From Collinsella sp. AF33-16 (lineage in GTDB: Bacteria; Actinomycetota; Coriobacteriia; Coriobacteriales; Coriobacteriaceae), in NCBI RefSeq assembly GCF_003475325.1, contig NZ_QRQC01000010.1, positions 1 to 64,000 on the forward strand: a DNA stretch of 64,000 bases. Reading direction: 5' to 3'. The notes beneath the pieces were generated by a model. The model was not told the DNA's origin and ran no database searches. It saw nothing but the letters and a program-made list of their open reading frames with translations. Within the stretch, counting starts at the first letter, position 1. Each line of letters begins with the position of its first letter. A program made the position numbers and the translations under genes. Below are positions 9,507 to 18,386 of the stretch, piece after piece.

Positions 9507-10611
9507 GATGACCGTTGCTATTGCAGCCGGCGGCACGGCAGGACACATCAACCCCGCGCTCGCCTTGGCCGAAGAACTGCGTGACCGTGGCCACCACGTT
9601 GTGTTCGTGGGCCAGTCGCGCAAGCTCGAGGGTCGTTTGGTCCCCGAGGCTGGGTTTGATTTTGTACCCATTACGGTCACGGGCTTCGACCGCTCCCGTC
9701 CTTGGACGGCGCTGACCTCCCTGTGGCGTGTCAATAAGGCCAAGCGTGCGCTCGCCAATCATTTCTCAAAGGTCGGCAAGCCCGATGCCGCCATCGGTTT
9801 TGGTGCCTATGTCGAGGTTCCGCTGCTTGGGTGGTGCAAGGGCGCAGGCGTTCCGTATCTGCTGCATGAGCAGAACTCTGTTCCGGGCCTGGCCAACAAG
9901 ATGATGAACTCCCACGCCGCCCGCGTGTGCATCTCGGTGCCGGCAGCGCGTTCGGTCTTTGAGCGCGAAGGTGACCCTGACCACGTGCTCATGACCGGCA
10001 ACCCCGTACGTCGCTCGGTGATCGAGGGCGATCGCGCTCGTGGCCGCAAGGCACTTGGCGTTCCCGAGGACGCTACGCTGCTGCTCGTCTTTGGCGGTTC
10101 ACTTGGCGCCCAGCACCTCAACGAGCGCGTGACTTCGCTCAAAAACGAACTGCTTTCGCGCAAGAACCTCTATGTGTTGCATTCGACGGGTGCCGACGGC
10201 TTTGAGGAGACCGAGCACGCTTTGGCGCTGACGCCCGAGGAGGCGAAGCGTTACCGCGTCCAGCCTTACATCGACAACATGGGCGATATGCTGGCTGCTG
10301 CCGATTTGGTGCTCTCGCGTTCGGGTGCATCGAGCGTGGCCGAGATCGCTGCGCTCGCCGTGCCCTCGGTGCTCGTGCCGTATCCGCATGCGACGGCCGA
10401 CCACCAAACCACCAATGCTCGTTATCTGGTCGACGCCGGGGCCGGCGTGCTCTGCGCCGATGCCGATATCGACGGTTCTGCCTTTGCCGATGAGCTGCTG
10501 CACCTGGTCGATGACGCGGCGGCGCGCGACGCCATGCGTCAGGCGGCGCGTGGTCTGGCTCAGGATAGAGCCGCCGCTCTTCTGGCGGATGCGGTAGAGG
10601 GTTTGCGTTAG
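9496..10611 (+). CDS. murG: UDP-GlcNAc:lipid I GlcNAc transferase MurG
   Basis: This GT28 enzyme converts lipid I to lipid II on the cytoplasmic membrane face. The N-terminal glycine-rich loop AAGGTAGHINPALALA, the GFGAYVEVP and LLHEQNSVPG blocks and the sugar-nucleotide site VLSRSGASSVAE are clear. ATG at 9496 follows GAAGGGA by 5 nt and gives 371 residues. An in-frame GTG at 9478 has no ribosome site. The gene starts inside the end of ftsW, so the two are probably translationally coupled. Confidence 0.95.
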   Translation: MTDKMTVAIAAGGTAGHINPALALAEELRDRGHHVVFVGQSRKLEGRLVPEAGFDFVPITVTGFDRSRPWTALTSLWRVNKAKRALANHFSKVGKPDAAIGFGAYVEVPLLGWCKGAGVPYLLHEQNSVPGLANKMMNSHAARVCISVPAARSVFEREGDPDHVLMTGNPVRRSVIEGDRARGRKALGVPEDATLLLVFGGSLGAQHLNERVTSLKNELLSRKNLYVLHSTGADGFEETEHALALTPEEAKRYRVQPYIDNMGDMLAAADLVLSRSGASSVAEIAALAVPSVLVPYPHATADHQTTNARYLVDAGAGVLCADADIDGSAFADELLHLVDDAAARDAMRQAARGLAQDRAAALLADAVEGLR

Positions 10612-10708
10612 TTAGACGGGATATCTTCGGTCGCCCTCGCGCTGATGCGGTAGGTGCGGTACAGTTAACGGGTTACAGGCAGTGTTTACGCAAGGAGTAC
10701 ACGAGCAC

Positions 10709-12127
10709 ATGGCTGATTCCCAGACTGCAACCTCCGCGCCCGAGTTTAAGAGCGCCCACTTTATCGGTATCGGCGGCGCCGGCATGAGCGGCATCGCCCT
10801 CGTTCTGCACGAGCGCGGTTATGCCGTTACCGGCTCCGACCTTAAGACGTCACGTTATATCCGCCAGCTTACCCGCGCTGGTGTGAAGGTGCATGTGGGC
10901 CATGAGGCCGCCACGATCGACGAGGTTAAGCCCGACGTGGTTGTTGTCTCCACCGCTATTCCGGAATCCAACCCTGAACTCGTGCGCGCTCGCGAGCTTG
11001 GTATTCCCGTGTGGCCCCGTGCCAAGATGCTCTCTGCTTTGGGCCACGGCTACACCACCGTCGCTGTTGCCGGCACGCATGGCAAGACCACCACGTCTTC
11101 GATGTGTGCCACCATGCTCGACCGCATGGGTCTGGATCCGAGCTTCCTGATCGGTGGCATCGTCGAGGGCTATGACACGAACGGCAAGAACGGCTCGGGC
11201 GACTACTTTGTCGCCGAGGCCGACGAGTCCGACAGCTCCTTCCTGTTCCTGAACCCCAACGTAGTCATTGTGACCAACGTCGAGGCCGACCACCTCGATC
11301 ACTACTCGGGTATCGAGGAGATCGAGGCAACTTTCGCCAAATTCATGAGCCTGGTGGGCGAGGACGGCACCGTCATCGTCTGCGGTGAGGACCCGCATCT
11401 GGTCGAGCTCGCCAAGTCGACGGGCCGTCATGTGCTTTCCTACGGCTTTGCCGAGAGCAACGACATCGTCTGCATGCACCCGGATGTCAAGGGCATCCAG
11501 AGTGACTTTATCGTTCGCTTTGAGGACGGCACTGAGCGCGCTGTGGAGATCAAGAGCAATCCCGGTCGCCACAACATGCTCAACGCCACGGCGGTGCTCA
11601 CCGTCGCCCATGTCCTGGGCCTTGACATCGACGCCGCCGCCAAGGCGCTCTCGAGCTTTGAGGGCGTCCGCCGTCGCTTTACCCACGTGGGCGATATCGA
11701 TGGCATCACCGTGGTCGATGATTACGGCCATCACCCCACCGAGATCAAGGCTACGCTTGCTGCCGCTTCGTCGCTGGGCTACAAGCACGTCGACGTCGTG
11801 TTCCAGCCGCACCGCTATTCGCGCCTGCAGGCCCTGTGCGACGACTTTGCCGATGCATTTGCCAATGCCGATAAACTGCTGCTGATTGATGTGTTCTCGG
11901 CTGGCGAGATGCCCATTCCGGGTGTCACCTCTAAGATGCTCGCCGATACCGTGCGCGCCAAGCATCCTGGCAAGGAGGTCGTGTACTGCTCCAGCCGTCT
12001 TGAGCTCAATCAGGAGCTCGAGCAGATGGTGGGCGAGGGCGACCTGCTGCTCACCATGGGTGCCGGCGACGTTACGACCGTCGGTCCCGAGTTCATTGAG
12101 TATCTGACTGCCAAGAAAGACGCTTAA
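10709..12127 (+). CDS. murC: UDP-MurNAc:L-Ala ligase MurC
   Basis: This ligase adds the first amino acid of the stem peptide. It shows the MurC N-terminal motif FIGIGGAGMSGIA, the ATP loop AGTHGKTTTSS, the acceptor block TNVEADHLDHY and DDYGHHPTEIKAT. Its 472 residues are normal. ATG at 10709 is preceded by AAGGAG at 10692-10697, a slightly long spacing. A GTG at 10682 lies upstream of that site and is disfavoured. It follows murG after 97 nt and ends 5 nt before murB. Confidence 0.95.
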   Translation: MADSQTATSAPEFKSAHFIGIGGAGMSGIALVLHERGYAVTGSDLKTSRYIRQLTRAGVKVHVGHEAATIDEVKPDVVVVSTAIPESNPELVRARELGIPVWPRAKMLSALGHGYTTVAVAGTHGKTTTSSMCATMLDRMGLDPSFLIGGIVEGYDTNGKNGSGDYFVAEADESDSSFLFLNPNVVIVTNVEADHLDHYSGIEEIEATFAKFMSLVGEDGTVIVCGEDPHLVELAKSTGRHVLSYGFAESNDIVCMHPDVKGIQSDFIVRFEDGTERAVEIKSNPGRHNMLNATAVLTVAHVLGLDIDAAAKALSSFEGVRRRFTHVGDIDGITVVDDYGHHPTEIKATLAAASSLGYKHVDVVFQPHRYSRLQALCDDFADAFANADKLLLIDVFSAGEMPIPGVTSKMLADTVRAKHPGKEVVYCSSRLELNQELEQMVGEGDLLLTMGAGDVTTVGPEFIEYLTAKKDA

Positions 12128-12132
12128 GTCTA

Positions 12133-13044
12133 ATGGGTCTGTTTAACGCCGTCATGGCGCTCTCGGGCATGATCGACACGGATGTGATCGAGGACGAGCG
12201 CCTTGCGCGTCATACGAGCTATCGTATCGGCGGCAAGGCCGACCTCTTTGTGACGTGCCATAGCTATCATGCCCTCCGCCGCGCCGTGGCGGTGCTCGAT
12301 CGCGAGCAGGTGCCGTGGGTCATCATCGGCAAGGGCTCCAATCTGCTGGTTGCCGATGGCGGTTATCGCGGTGCCGTCATTTCGCTCGGACGTGAGTTCC
12401 AGCGCACGGTTGTTGCCGATGACGGTTGTACGCTGACGGTCGGTGCGGGCGTGATGTTTGCGCGCCTGGTCAACGATGCCCTGTCGCGTAGCCTCTCGGG
12501 CCTTGAGTTTGCCGTTGGCATTCCTGGTTCGGTCGGCGGTGCGATATCTATGAATGCCGGCACGCGGACCGAGTGGATTGGCTCGCTGGTTGAGGATGTC
12601 GTAACGTTTGACCCGGCATCCGGTATCAAGCATTATGCGGGGTCCGAGATCACTTGGGGCTACCGCGAATGTGGCCTTCCCCGCAATGAGATCATCCTCG
12701 AGTGCGTGCTCAAGCTTAAACCGGCGCCCAAGGCCGACATTCGCGAGCGCATGGAGCGGTACCTGACGAGGCGCAAGCGTACGCAGCCCATGGGTCGCGC
12801 ATCCTGCGGGTCTGTCTTTCGCAACCCGCCCGATGCGAGTGTGGGCAAGCTTATCGAGGATTGTGGATTAAAGGGTTTTTCGATTGGCGGCGCGGAAGTT
12901 TCGCCCGTTCACGCTAATTTTATCGTTAATAACGGAACTGCCTCGGCCGATGACGTTGCCGCGGTTATCAGACATGTGCACGGAAAGGTGAGGGAGGCGT
13001 ATGGCATCGAGCTCAGACCGGAAGTTAAATTCCTCGGCTTCTAG
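12133..13044 (+). CDS. murB: UDP-N-acetylenolpyruvoylglucosamine reductase MurB
   Basis: This FAD enzyme reduces the enolpyruvyl group to give UDP-MurNAc, supplying the substrate of MurC. It has HTSYRIGGKADLFV, the FAD-binding IGKGSNLLVADGGYRG and GIPGSVGGAISMNAG blocks, and the catalytic-serine region ASCGSVFRNP. Its 303 residues match the short (type II) MurB form. The last 44 nt overlap the start of ftsQ in another frame. Confidence 0.94.
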   Translation: MGLFNAVMALSGMIDTDVIEDERLARHTSYRIGGKADLFVTCHSYHALRRAVAVLDREQVPWVIIGKGSNLLVADGGYRGAVISLGREFQRTVVADDGCTLTVGAGVMFARLVNDALSRSLSGLEFAVGIPGSVGGAISMNAGTRTEWIGSLVEDVVTFDPASGIKHYAGSEITWGYRECGLPRNEIILECVLKLKPAPKADIRERMERYLTRRKRTQPMGRASCGSVFRNPPDASVGKLIEDCGLKGFSIGGAEVSPVHANFIVNNGTASADDVAAVIRHVHGKVREAYGIELRPEVKFLGF

Positions 13045-14257
13045 AGCATCGAAACCCACCTTCCGCCGCGCCGGAGGGCGTTCCGGCGCGCCTGCCAAAC
13101 CTCAACGCAATACCGTCGCGCACTCTAAGTCTGTCGGGCATGCTCGACAGACCAGTCGACCGGTCGTCGGCTCGCAGCTCGGTAATCGTCCGACCGCAAA
13201 AAAGTCCTCGCGTCCCTCGGTGACGTCAAAGCCTGTTATGGGCGCCAAGCCTGCCCGTCCCATAGCAACTCCCAAGCCCTCGACGGGGACTAAGGCGGCG
13301 CGTCCAGGTCGCACGCTGGGCGCATCGAAACCGCGCTCGCTGACATCGGTGCCGGCTACCGCTAAGAAGCCTTCGAGTAAAAAAGGTTTCAACCCGTTAT
13401 CTTCACTTGGAGCGATGGCAAATAAAACATCAGACGCCGCTTCTGTCGTTACAGGCAAAGGCAAAATCGTGGGCGGCGTTCTGGCCGTCTTGGCCGTGCT
13501 CGTCGTCGTTGCCATCGTGGTGATCAACTCTGGATTGTTTACTGCCACTGATATTCAGATTCAAGGCAGCGAGCATGTGACGAAGCACGATGCTATCCAG
13601 CTGATCGACTTGCCCGAGGGAACGTCGCTTTTTAACGTCGATCCCGACCAGATTACCGAGGATCTCAAGCAGAACCCGTGGGTCTCGGGCGTGGATGTCC
13701 AGCGCCAGTTTCCCCATACGCTTATCATCACGCCGACGGAGCGTAAAGTTATCGCCATTGCATATATCAGCTCCGACGACCTTGCCTGGGCTATCGGAGA
13801 CGATGACACCTGGATCGCCCCGCTGTCGACGTCGGTCGAAGTGGACGACCAGGGCAACGTTATCACGACAGGGCAGGGCTCAAATACCTTGACCGGAATC
13901 GATGCCGCGCTGGCGCTCGCCAAGCATTATGGCGCGGTGTTGTTGACTGATGTCTCGGCGGATGTCGCTCCGGTTTCCGGCCAGGCGGTGAACTCCAAAG
14001 CCGTTAAGGCCGGCCTGGATTATGTGCGTGGTTTTTCGAGCGAGTTCTTGGGACAAGTCAAGGATATTTCCACGCCTTCGGTCGAAGCCATCTCGGCAAA
14101 CCTCAATAACGGCATTGAGGTGTCGCTGGGCGATTCGGACGATATCGCCAAGAAGGAACGCGTAGTCACCAAGTTGCTTTCGCAGGTAGAGGGCGTAACG
14201 TATATCAATGTGCGCTCTCCGGGCAACTACACATTTAGGAATGCTCCGACCTCGTAG
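13001..14257 (+). CDS. ftsQ: Division protein FtsQ (POTRA domain)
   Basis: FtsQ links early and late divisome components. Residues ~1-145 are a Lys/Arg/Ser/Pro-rich disordered tail. One membrane span follows (~150-175), then a POTRA domain starting FTATDIQIQGSEHVTKHDAI and a beta-rich C-terminal part. The ATG at 13001 lies inside murB, 44 nt before its stop. It is supported by GGGAGG immediately upstream, so the overlap looks genuine and the proteins are likely coupled. At 418 residues it is longer than E. coli FtsQ because of the tail. Confidence 0.9.
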   Translation: MASSSDRKLNSSASRASKPTFRRAGGRSGAPAKPQRNTVAHSKSVGHARQTSRPVVGSQLGNRPTAKKSSRPSVTSKPVMGAKPARPIATPKPSTGTKAARPGRTLGASKPRSLTSVPATAKKPSSKKGFNPLSSLGAMANKTSDAASVVTGKGKIVGGVLAVLAVLVVVAIVVINSGLFTATDIQIQGSEHVTKHDAIQLIDLPEGTSLFNVDPDQITEDLKQNPWVSGVDVQRQFPHTLIITPTERKVIAIAYISSDDLAWAIGDDDTWIAPLSTSVEVDDQGNVITTGQGSNTLTGIDAALALAKHYGAVLLTDVSADVAPVSGQAVNSKAVKAGLDYVRGFSSEFLGQVKDISTPSVEAISANLNNGIEVSLGDSDDIAKKERVVTKLLSQVEGVTYINVRSPGNYTFRNAPTS

Positions 14258-14456
14258 CGCTGGTTGATGCTTTGTTGAGGGGCCATACCACGCCGTTTAT
14301 CTGGTTTGTTTGGTTTTCACGGTCAATTATTTGACTGATACGTTCATAATGTGCAAACATAATACGGTTTACCTTTGCATTTACTTTCAACCTGAAGGTT
14401 AATGTGCGCAGGGGTCGACCCATGCTATGGCTATAACCTTTGTTCGGAGGACCGAC
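14258..14456. other. ftsQ-ftsZ intergenic region
   Basis: This 199-nt stretch is more A+T-rich than its surroundings. It contains TTGACT at 14331-14336 and CATAAT at 14358-14363. The 21-bp gap between them is too long for a textbook promoter, so a separate ftsZ promoter here is only likely. No ORF or terminator hairpin was seen. ATG at 14427 is in frame with ftsZ but lies upstream of the good ribosome site CGGAGG, so ftsZ is started at 14457. Confidence 0.4.
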
Positions 14457-15611
14457 ATGCACGAGACAGAGATCAACAACTACCTTGCCGTCATTAAGGT
14501 GGTCGGCGTCGGCGGCGGCGGTACCAACGCGGTCAATCGAATGATCGAAGAGGGCATCCGCGGCGTCGAGTTTGTTGCCATCAACACCGATGCTCAGGCA
14601 CTCGCGATCTCTGATGCCGATATCAAGGTGCACATCGGCACCGACCTCACCCGCGGCCTGGGCGCCGGCGCCAACCCCGAGGTTGGCCGCAAGGCTGCCG
14701 ATGAGTCCCGCGACGACATTGCCGAGGCGCTCGCTGGCGCCGACATGGTGTTTATCACCTGCGGTGAGGGCGGTGGCACCGGTACCGGCGCTGCTCCCAT
14801 CGTTGCCGATATCGCGATGAACGAGGTCGGCGCACTGACCGTCGCCGTCGTGACCAAGCCCTTCACCTTCGAGGGCCGCAAGCGTAAGAAGAGCGCCGAG
14901 GAGGGCATCAAGACCCTCTCCGATTGCGTCGACACCATGATCGTCATTCCTAACGATAAGCTGCTCGACATCGCCGAGAAGAAGACCACCATGCTCGAGG
15001 CCTTCGCGATTGCCGATGGCGTCCTTTCCCAGGGCACCCAGGGCATCACCGACCTCATCACCGTCCCCGGTATCATCAACCTGGACTTCGCCGATGTTAA
15101 GACCATCATGAAGCAGGCCGGTACCGCCATGATGGGTATCGGTACCTCTTCTGGGGATACTCGTGCCGTCGACGCTGCCCAGCAGGCCATCTCCAGCCCG
15201 CTGCTCGAGAGCTCCATCGATGGTGCCACGCGCGTGCTGCTCTCCATCGCCGGTTCCAAGGACCTGGGCATCCAGGAGATCAGCGACGCCGCCGACGTTG
15301 TCGCCAACGCCGTCGACCCCGAGGCCAACATCATCTTCGGTACCGTTGTCGACGAGTCCCTGGGCGATCAGGTGCGTATCACCGTCATCGCTACGGGCTT
15401 CTCCGACTCCAACGTCAACCGTCAGGATGAGCTCTTTGCTGCTCAGCAGTCTCAGAGCAAGGCCGCTGCCTCCGCTGAGCCGCAGCGCACCGCTCCGGCT
15501 GCGAGCCCGGCTCAGGCCGCTCCGACCCGCAACGTCGGTGGTACCGAGCTGCCCAACTTTGGCAACGACCAGTTCGAGCTTCCCGACTTCCTGAAGCGCG
15601 GTAGCTTCTAG
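14457..15611 (+). CDS. ftsZ: Cell division GTPase FtsZ
   Basis: FtsZ polymerises into the Z-ring. The N-terminal [15 protein letters not shown], the tubulin signature [10 protein letters not shown] and the T7-loop region ([11 protein letters not shown]) are all present. ATG at 14457 follows CGGAGG by 6 nt and gives 384 residues. A Gln/Ala/Pro-rich linker (about 325-365) leads to the conserved C-terminal peptide [11 protein letters not shown], which in other actinobacteria binds SepF. No ftsA is present in the window, so SepF encoded at 21976 is the expected membrane tether. Confidence 0.97.
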   Translation: MHETEINNYLAVIKVVGVGGGGTNAVNRMIEEGIRGVEFVAINTDAQALAISDADIKVHIGTDLTRGLGAGANPEVGRKAADESRDDIAEALAGADMVFITCGEGGGTGTGAAPIVADIAMNEVGALTVAVVTKPFTFEGRKRKKSAEEGIKTLSDCVDTMIVIPNDKLLDIAEKKTTMLEAFAIADGVLSQGTQGITDLITVPGIINLDFADVKTIMKQAGTAMMGIGTSSGDTRAVDAAQQAISSPLLESSIDGATRVLLSIAGSKDLGIQEISDAADVVANAVDPEANIIFGTVVDESLGDQVRITVIATGFSDSNVNRQDELFAAQQSQSKAAASAEPQRTAPAASPAQAAPTRNVGGTELPNFGNDQFELPDFLKRGSF

Positions 15612-15634
15612 TTCGTTTTTCTCAACGACCTGCA

Positions 15635-15670
15635 CGGGGTGTGTCCATTTGGATGCACCCCGTTTTGTTT
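15635..15670 (+). terminator. Terminator after ftsZ
   Basis: A 12-13 bp stem (CGGGGTG... / ...CACCCCG, two G-U pairs) with a tiny loop is followed by TTTTGTTT. It would end the dcw transcript 24 nt after ftsZ. Confidence 0.85.
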
Positions 15671-15742
15671 CTCGTTTGTAAACGAAAGCCTCCAATCTCC
15701 TTACGTTCCCTTTACGTTTGGTCCCTACCGCTGCGGGTATCC

Positions 15743-15770
15743 TTTTAAGGAAGTATGACAGCCGTATAAA
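15743..15770 (+). promoter_or_regulatory. Promoter candidate for pgeF-pst operon
   Basis: TTTTAA (15743-15748) and TATAAA (15765-15770) are separated by 16 bp, about 50 nt upstream of pgeF. The element follows the ftsZ terminator, which makes a fresh promoter necessary. The -35 match is weak. Confidence 0.45.
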
Positions 15771-15821
15771 CGCGGACTGCGCGGCGACGCCGCGGTACTT
15801 GTGTTATTAGGAGGCTTTAGT

Positions 15822-16622
15822 ATGGCAGCACGTGCGGACAACGTTTCGCGTGTCGACCATGATGGAGTTACGTTGGTGGAGGGCGCGACATCCGATGTCC
15901 GCTTTGCCTTTACCGAGCGCACCGGTGGCGTTTCTGAAGATGCGTACTCCTCGCTCAACCTGGGCTCGCATGTAGGCGATGACCCCTTTGCTGTTCAAGA
16001 AAATCGTCGTCGAGCGCTCGAAGCGATGGGCGCCACTGAGTGCGAGCATAATCTGCTCGTGCCCAATCAGGTACATGGTGACCATATCGTTACGGTGACT
16101 TCGAACGGCGCCGACGATCTTGAGGCTGTTCGCGAGCAGATTGCCGAGGGCTGCGATGCCATCGTCTGTACGGCCCATGACGTGCCCGTGCTGCTCTGCT
16201 TTGCCGACTGCGTTCCCGTGGTGCTGGTGGCCCCTGGCGGATTTGCCGTGGTGCACTCCGGTTGGAAGGGCACGATTGCACGTATTTCTGCCAAGGCGTG
16301 CCAGGCGCTTTGCGATGCTGCCGGCTGCGATGCGAGCGACGTTTCCGCCTATATCGGCCCCCATATCTTGGCTGACGAATATGAGGTATCCCAGGAACTC
16401 ATGGATCGCTTTGCCGTCGAGTTCTCTTGCATCGATGCGAGCATCTCTCGCATGCTCGATCTTTCCGCTGCCATTTGTGAGGCGCTGGTAGATGCCGGTG
16501 TGGACGCGGATAATATCGTGGATACCCAGCTTTCGACTGTGCGTCAGAACGACCGCTTTTATTCCTACCGTAACGAGGACGGCACCTGTGGGCGCCATGC
16601 TGCGATCGGCGTGATGCTATGA
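15822..16622 (+). CDS. pgeF: Purine nucleoside phosphorylase/peptidoglycan editing factor PgeF (YfiH, DUF152)
   Basis: This is a copper-oxidase-fold (laccase-domain) protein. Relatives act on purine nucleosides and prevent misincorporation of serine into peptidoglycan. The metal-site motifs CFADCVPVVLV and HSGWKGT and the C-terminal block RQNDRFYSYR are present. ATG at 15822 follows AGGAGG and gives 266 residues. In actinobacteria pgeF normally sits between ftsZ and yggS. Here its TGA stop overlaps the pstS start as ATGA. Confidence 0.9.
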   Translation: MAARADNVSRVDHDGVTLVEGATSDVRFAFTERTGGVSEDAYSSLNLGSHVGDDPFAVQENRRRALEAMGATECEHNLLVPNQVHGDHIVTVTSNGADDLEAVREQIAEGCDAIVCTAHDVPVLLCFADCVPVVLVAPGGFAVVHSGWKGTIARISAKACQALCDAAGCDASDVSAYIGPHILADEYEVSQELMDRFAVEFSCIDASISRMLDLSAAICEALVDAGVDADNIVDTQLSTVRQNDRFYSYRNEDGTCGRHAAIGVML

Positions 16623-17455
16623 GAAAGATCGTATCGGTCCTGAGCGCCGCTGTGCTTACGCTTACGCTGTGCGCCTGTTCTTCGGGATCTTCTACCTCTT
16701 CCATTACTGTGGCCGGCTCCACGACCTGCCTTCCTATCGCCGAAATTGCGGCCGAGGGCTTTAAGGAAGAGACCGGCATCGACGTGCTCGTTTCCGGTTT
16801 GGGTTCTTCCGCCGGCATCGAGGCCGTCAGCGCCGGCACGGCTGATATCGCCAGCTCCTCCCGTGGACTCAATGCCGACGAACAAGATCTGGGCCTGACT
16901 CCCATCGTCATTGCCCACGACGGTATCGCGGTCATCGTGAACGACGACAACCCCATCGATAACCTCTCGACCGAGCAGCTCCGCGATATCTACGCCGGCA
17001 AGATTACCAATTGGAAAGAGGTCGGTGGCGAGGACCTGAAGATTCAGGTCATCAACCGAGACGAGGCGTCTGGCACGCGTGAGGCCTTCCGCACCATCGT
17101 GATGGACGGCACGCCGTTCGATCGCCGCTCGGCCGTTCTTTCGGGTACGGGCCAGGTGCGAGACGTGGTATCTCGTTCGCGCGGTGCCATCGGCTACATT
17201 TCGCTGGGCTTCGTCGATAGCCTCAACGCCAAGACCTCGGTCAAGGCCGTCTCGGTCAATCATGTTGAGGCGTCCGAGAAGACGGTCGCGAGCGGCGGCT
17301 ATCCCATCTCACGCGACCTTTACTTCTTTGTGAAGGGTGCGCCTTCGCAACAGGCGCAGGATTACATCGACTACGTGACGTCCGAAAAGATGGACAAGCA
17401 GATTCGCGAGGCGGGCTTTATCCCCGTCACCAACGACGAGAAGGGGAGTGAGTAG
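16619..17455 (+). CDS. pstS: Phosphate ABC transporter substrate-binding lipoprotein PstS
   Basis: This lipoprotein captures phosphate outside the membrane for PstCAB. A lipoprotein signal peptide is visible (MRKIVSVLSAAVLTLTLCAC), with the probable lipidated cysteine at residue 21. The phosphate-binding loops VAGSTTCLPIAE, SSRGL and INRDEASGTREAF follow. The 278-residue length is compact. The start overlaps the pgeF stop by 4 nt (ATGA), implying translational coupling to a functionally unrelated gene. Confidence 0.93.
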   Translation: MRKIVSVLSAAVLTLTLCACSSGSSTSSITVAGSTTCLPIAEIAAEGFKEETGIDVLVSGLGSSAGIEAVSAGTADIASSSRGLNADEQDLGLTPIVIAHDGIAVIVNDDNPIDNLSTEQLRDIYAGKITNWKEVGGEDLKIQVINRDEASGTREAFRTIVMDGTPFDRRSAVLSGTGQVRDVVSRSRGAIGYISLGFVDSLNAKTSVKAVSVNHVEASEKTVASGGYPISRDLYFFVKGAPSQQAQDYIDYVTSEKMDKQIREAGFIPVTNDEKGSE

Positions 17456-17456
17456 C

Positions 17457-18383
17457 ATGGAAGCACAGGAAAACTCCCAGACTGAGCGGAATGTTCAGAC
17501 GCCCAAGAAGCGCGAGCTGGCGCTCGTATCGCGCAGTACCTATATCAAGGAGAAGGCGCTGCAGTGGATCTTCTTTGCCTGCGCGTTCTTGGCGGTCGTT
17601 ACCGTCATCCTGATTTTTGTCTTTACCACGTACTCGGCGCTGCCCGTCTTTACCGACATCGGTCTGGCGGACTTCTTTAGCTTTACGTGGGCGCCCTCTG
17701 AGGGTCACTACGGCATCGTGTCGCTGCTTGCCGGCTCGGGTCTGGTGACCGTCGGTGCGCTCGCCATGGGTGTGCCCCTAGGCGTGGGCACGGCCGTGTA
17801 TCTGGTCGAGATCGCCAGCAAGCGCGTGCGCAAGCTCATCAGCCCTGCCGTTGACCTGTTGGCCGGCATCCCTTCTATCATCTATGGCTTCTTTGGCATG
17901 ATCATCATCCGTCCATTTATCGCGCAGCTGACCGGTGGTCTTGGTTTTGGTGCGCTGACGGCGTGGTTCGTGCTTGCCATCATGATCGTCCCTACCATCA
18001 CCACGCTCACCATCGATGCCCTCAATTCCATTCCCATGGGCATTCGCGAGGCATCGTATGCCATGGGCGCCACCAAGTGGCAGACCATCTATAAGGTCGT
18101 GTTACCTGCCGCCAAGCTGGGTATCGTGGATGCCATCGTGCTGGGTATGGGCCGTGCCATCGGCGAGACCATGGCCGTGCTCATGGTCGTGGGTAACGCC
18201 CCGGTTATTCCCGACAGCATTGCGAGTCCCATCTCGACGCTCACGAGCCAGATTGCGCTCGACATGAGCTATTCCTCGGGTCTGCATCGCTCGGCGCTGT
18301 TCGGCATGGGCGTGGTCCTGTTTATCATTTCCGCCACGCTGGTGGGCATCGTCCGTCTGATTTCCAAGAAGAAGAGGGGGTAG
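17457..18383 (+). CDS. pstC: Phosphate ABC transporter permease PstC
   Basis: This inner-membrane permease has about six spans and 308 residues. It carries the binding-protein-dependent transport motif near EASYAMGATKWQTIYKVVLPAA, the loop that docks on PstB. Motifs GIPSIIYGFFGM and GRAIGETMAVLMV are typical of PstC. ATG at 17457 sits 1 nt after the pstS stop and is served by GGGGAG. An in-frame GTG at 17448 overlaps pstS but lacks its own site. Confidence 0.94.
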   Translation: MEAQENSQTERNVQTPKKRELALVSRSTYIKEKALQWIFFACAFLAVVTVILIFVFTTYSALPVFTDIGLADFFSFTWAPSEGHYGIVSLLAGSGLVTVGALAMGVPLGVGTAVYLVEIASKRVRKLISPAVDLLAGIPSIIYGFFGMIIIRPFIAQLTGGLGFGALTAWFVLAIMIVPTITTLTIDALNSIPMGIREASYAMGATKWQTIYKVVLPAAKLGIVDAIVLGMGRAIGETMAVLMVVGNAPVIPDSIASPISTLTSQIALDMSYSSGLHRSALFGMGVVLFIISATLVGIVRLISKKKRG

Positions 18384-18386
18384 GCT

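Noticed and set aside
14235..15695. Long open frame antisense to ftsZ
   Set aside because: It spans all of ftsZ and both intergenic regions and is Gly/Asp/Leu-rich without motifs. FtsZ on the plus strand is unambiguous.
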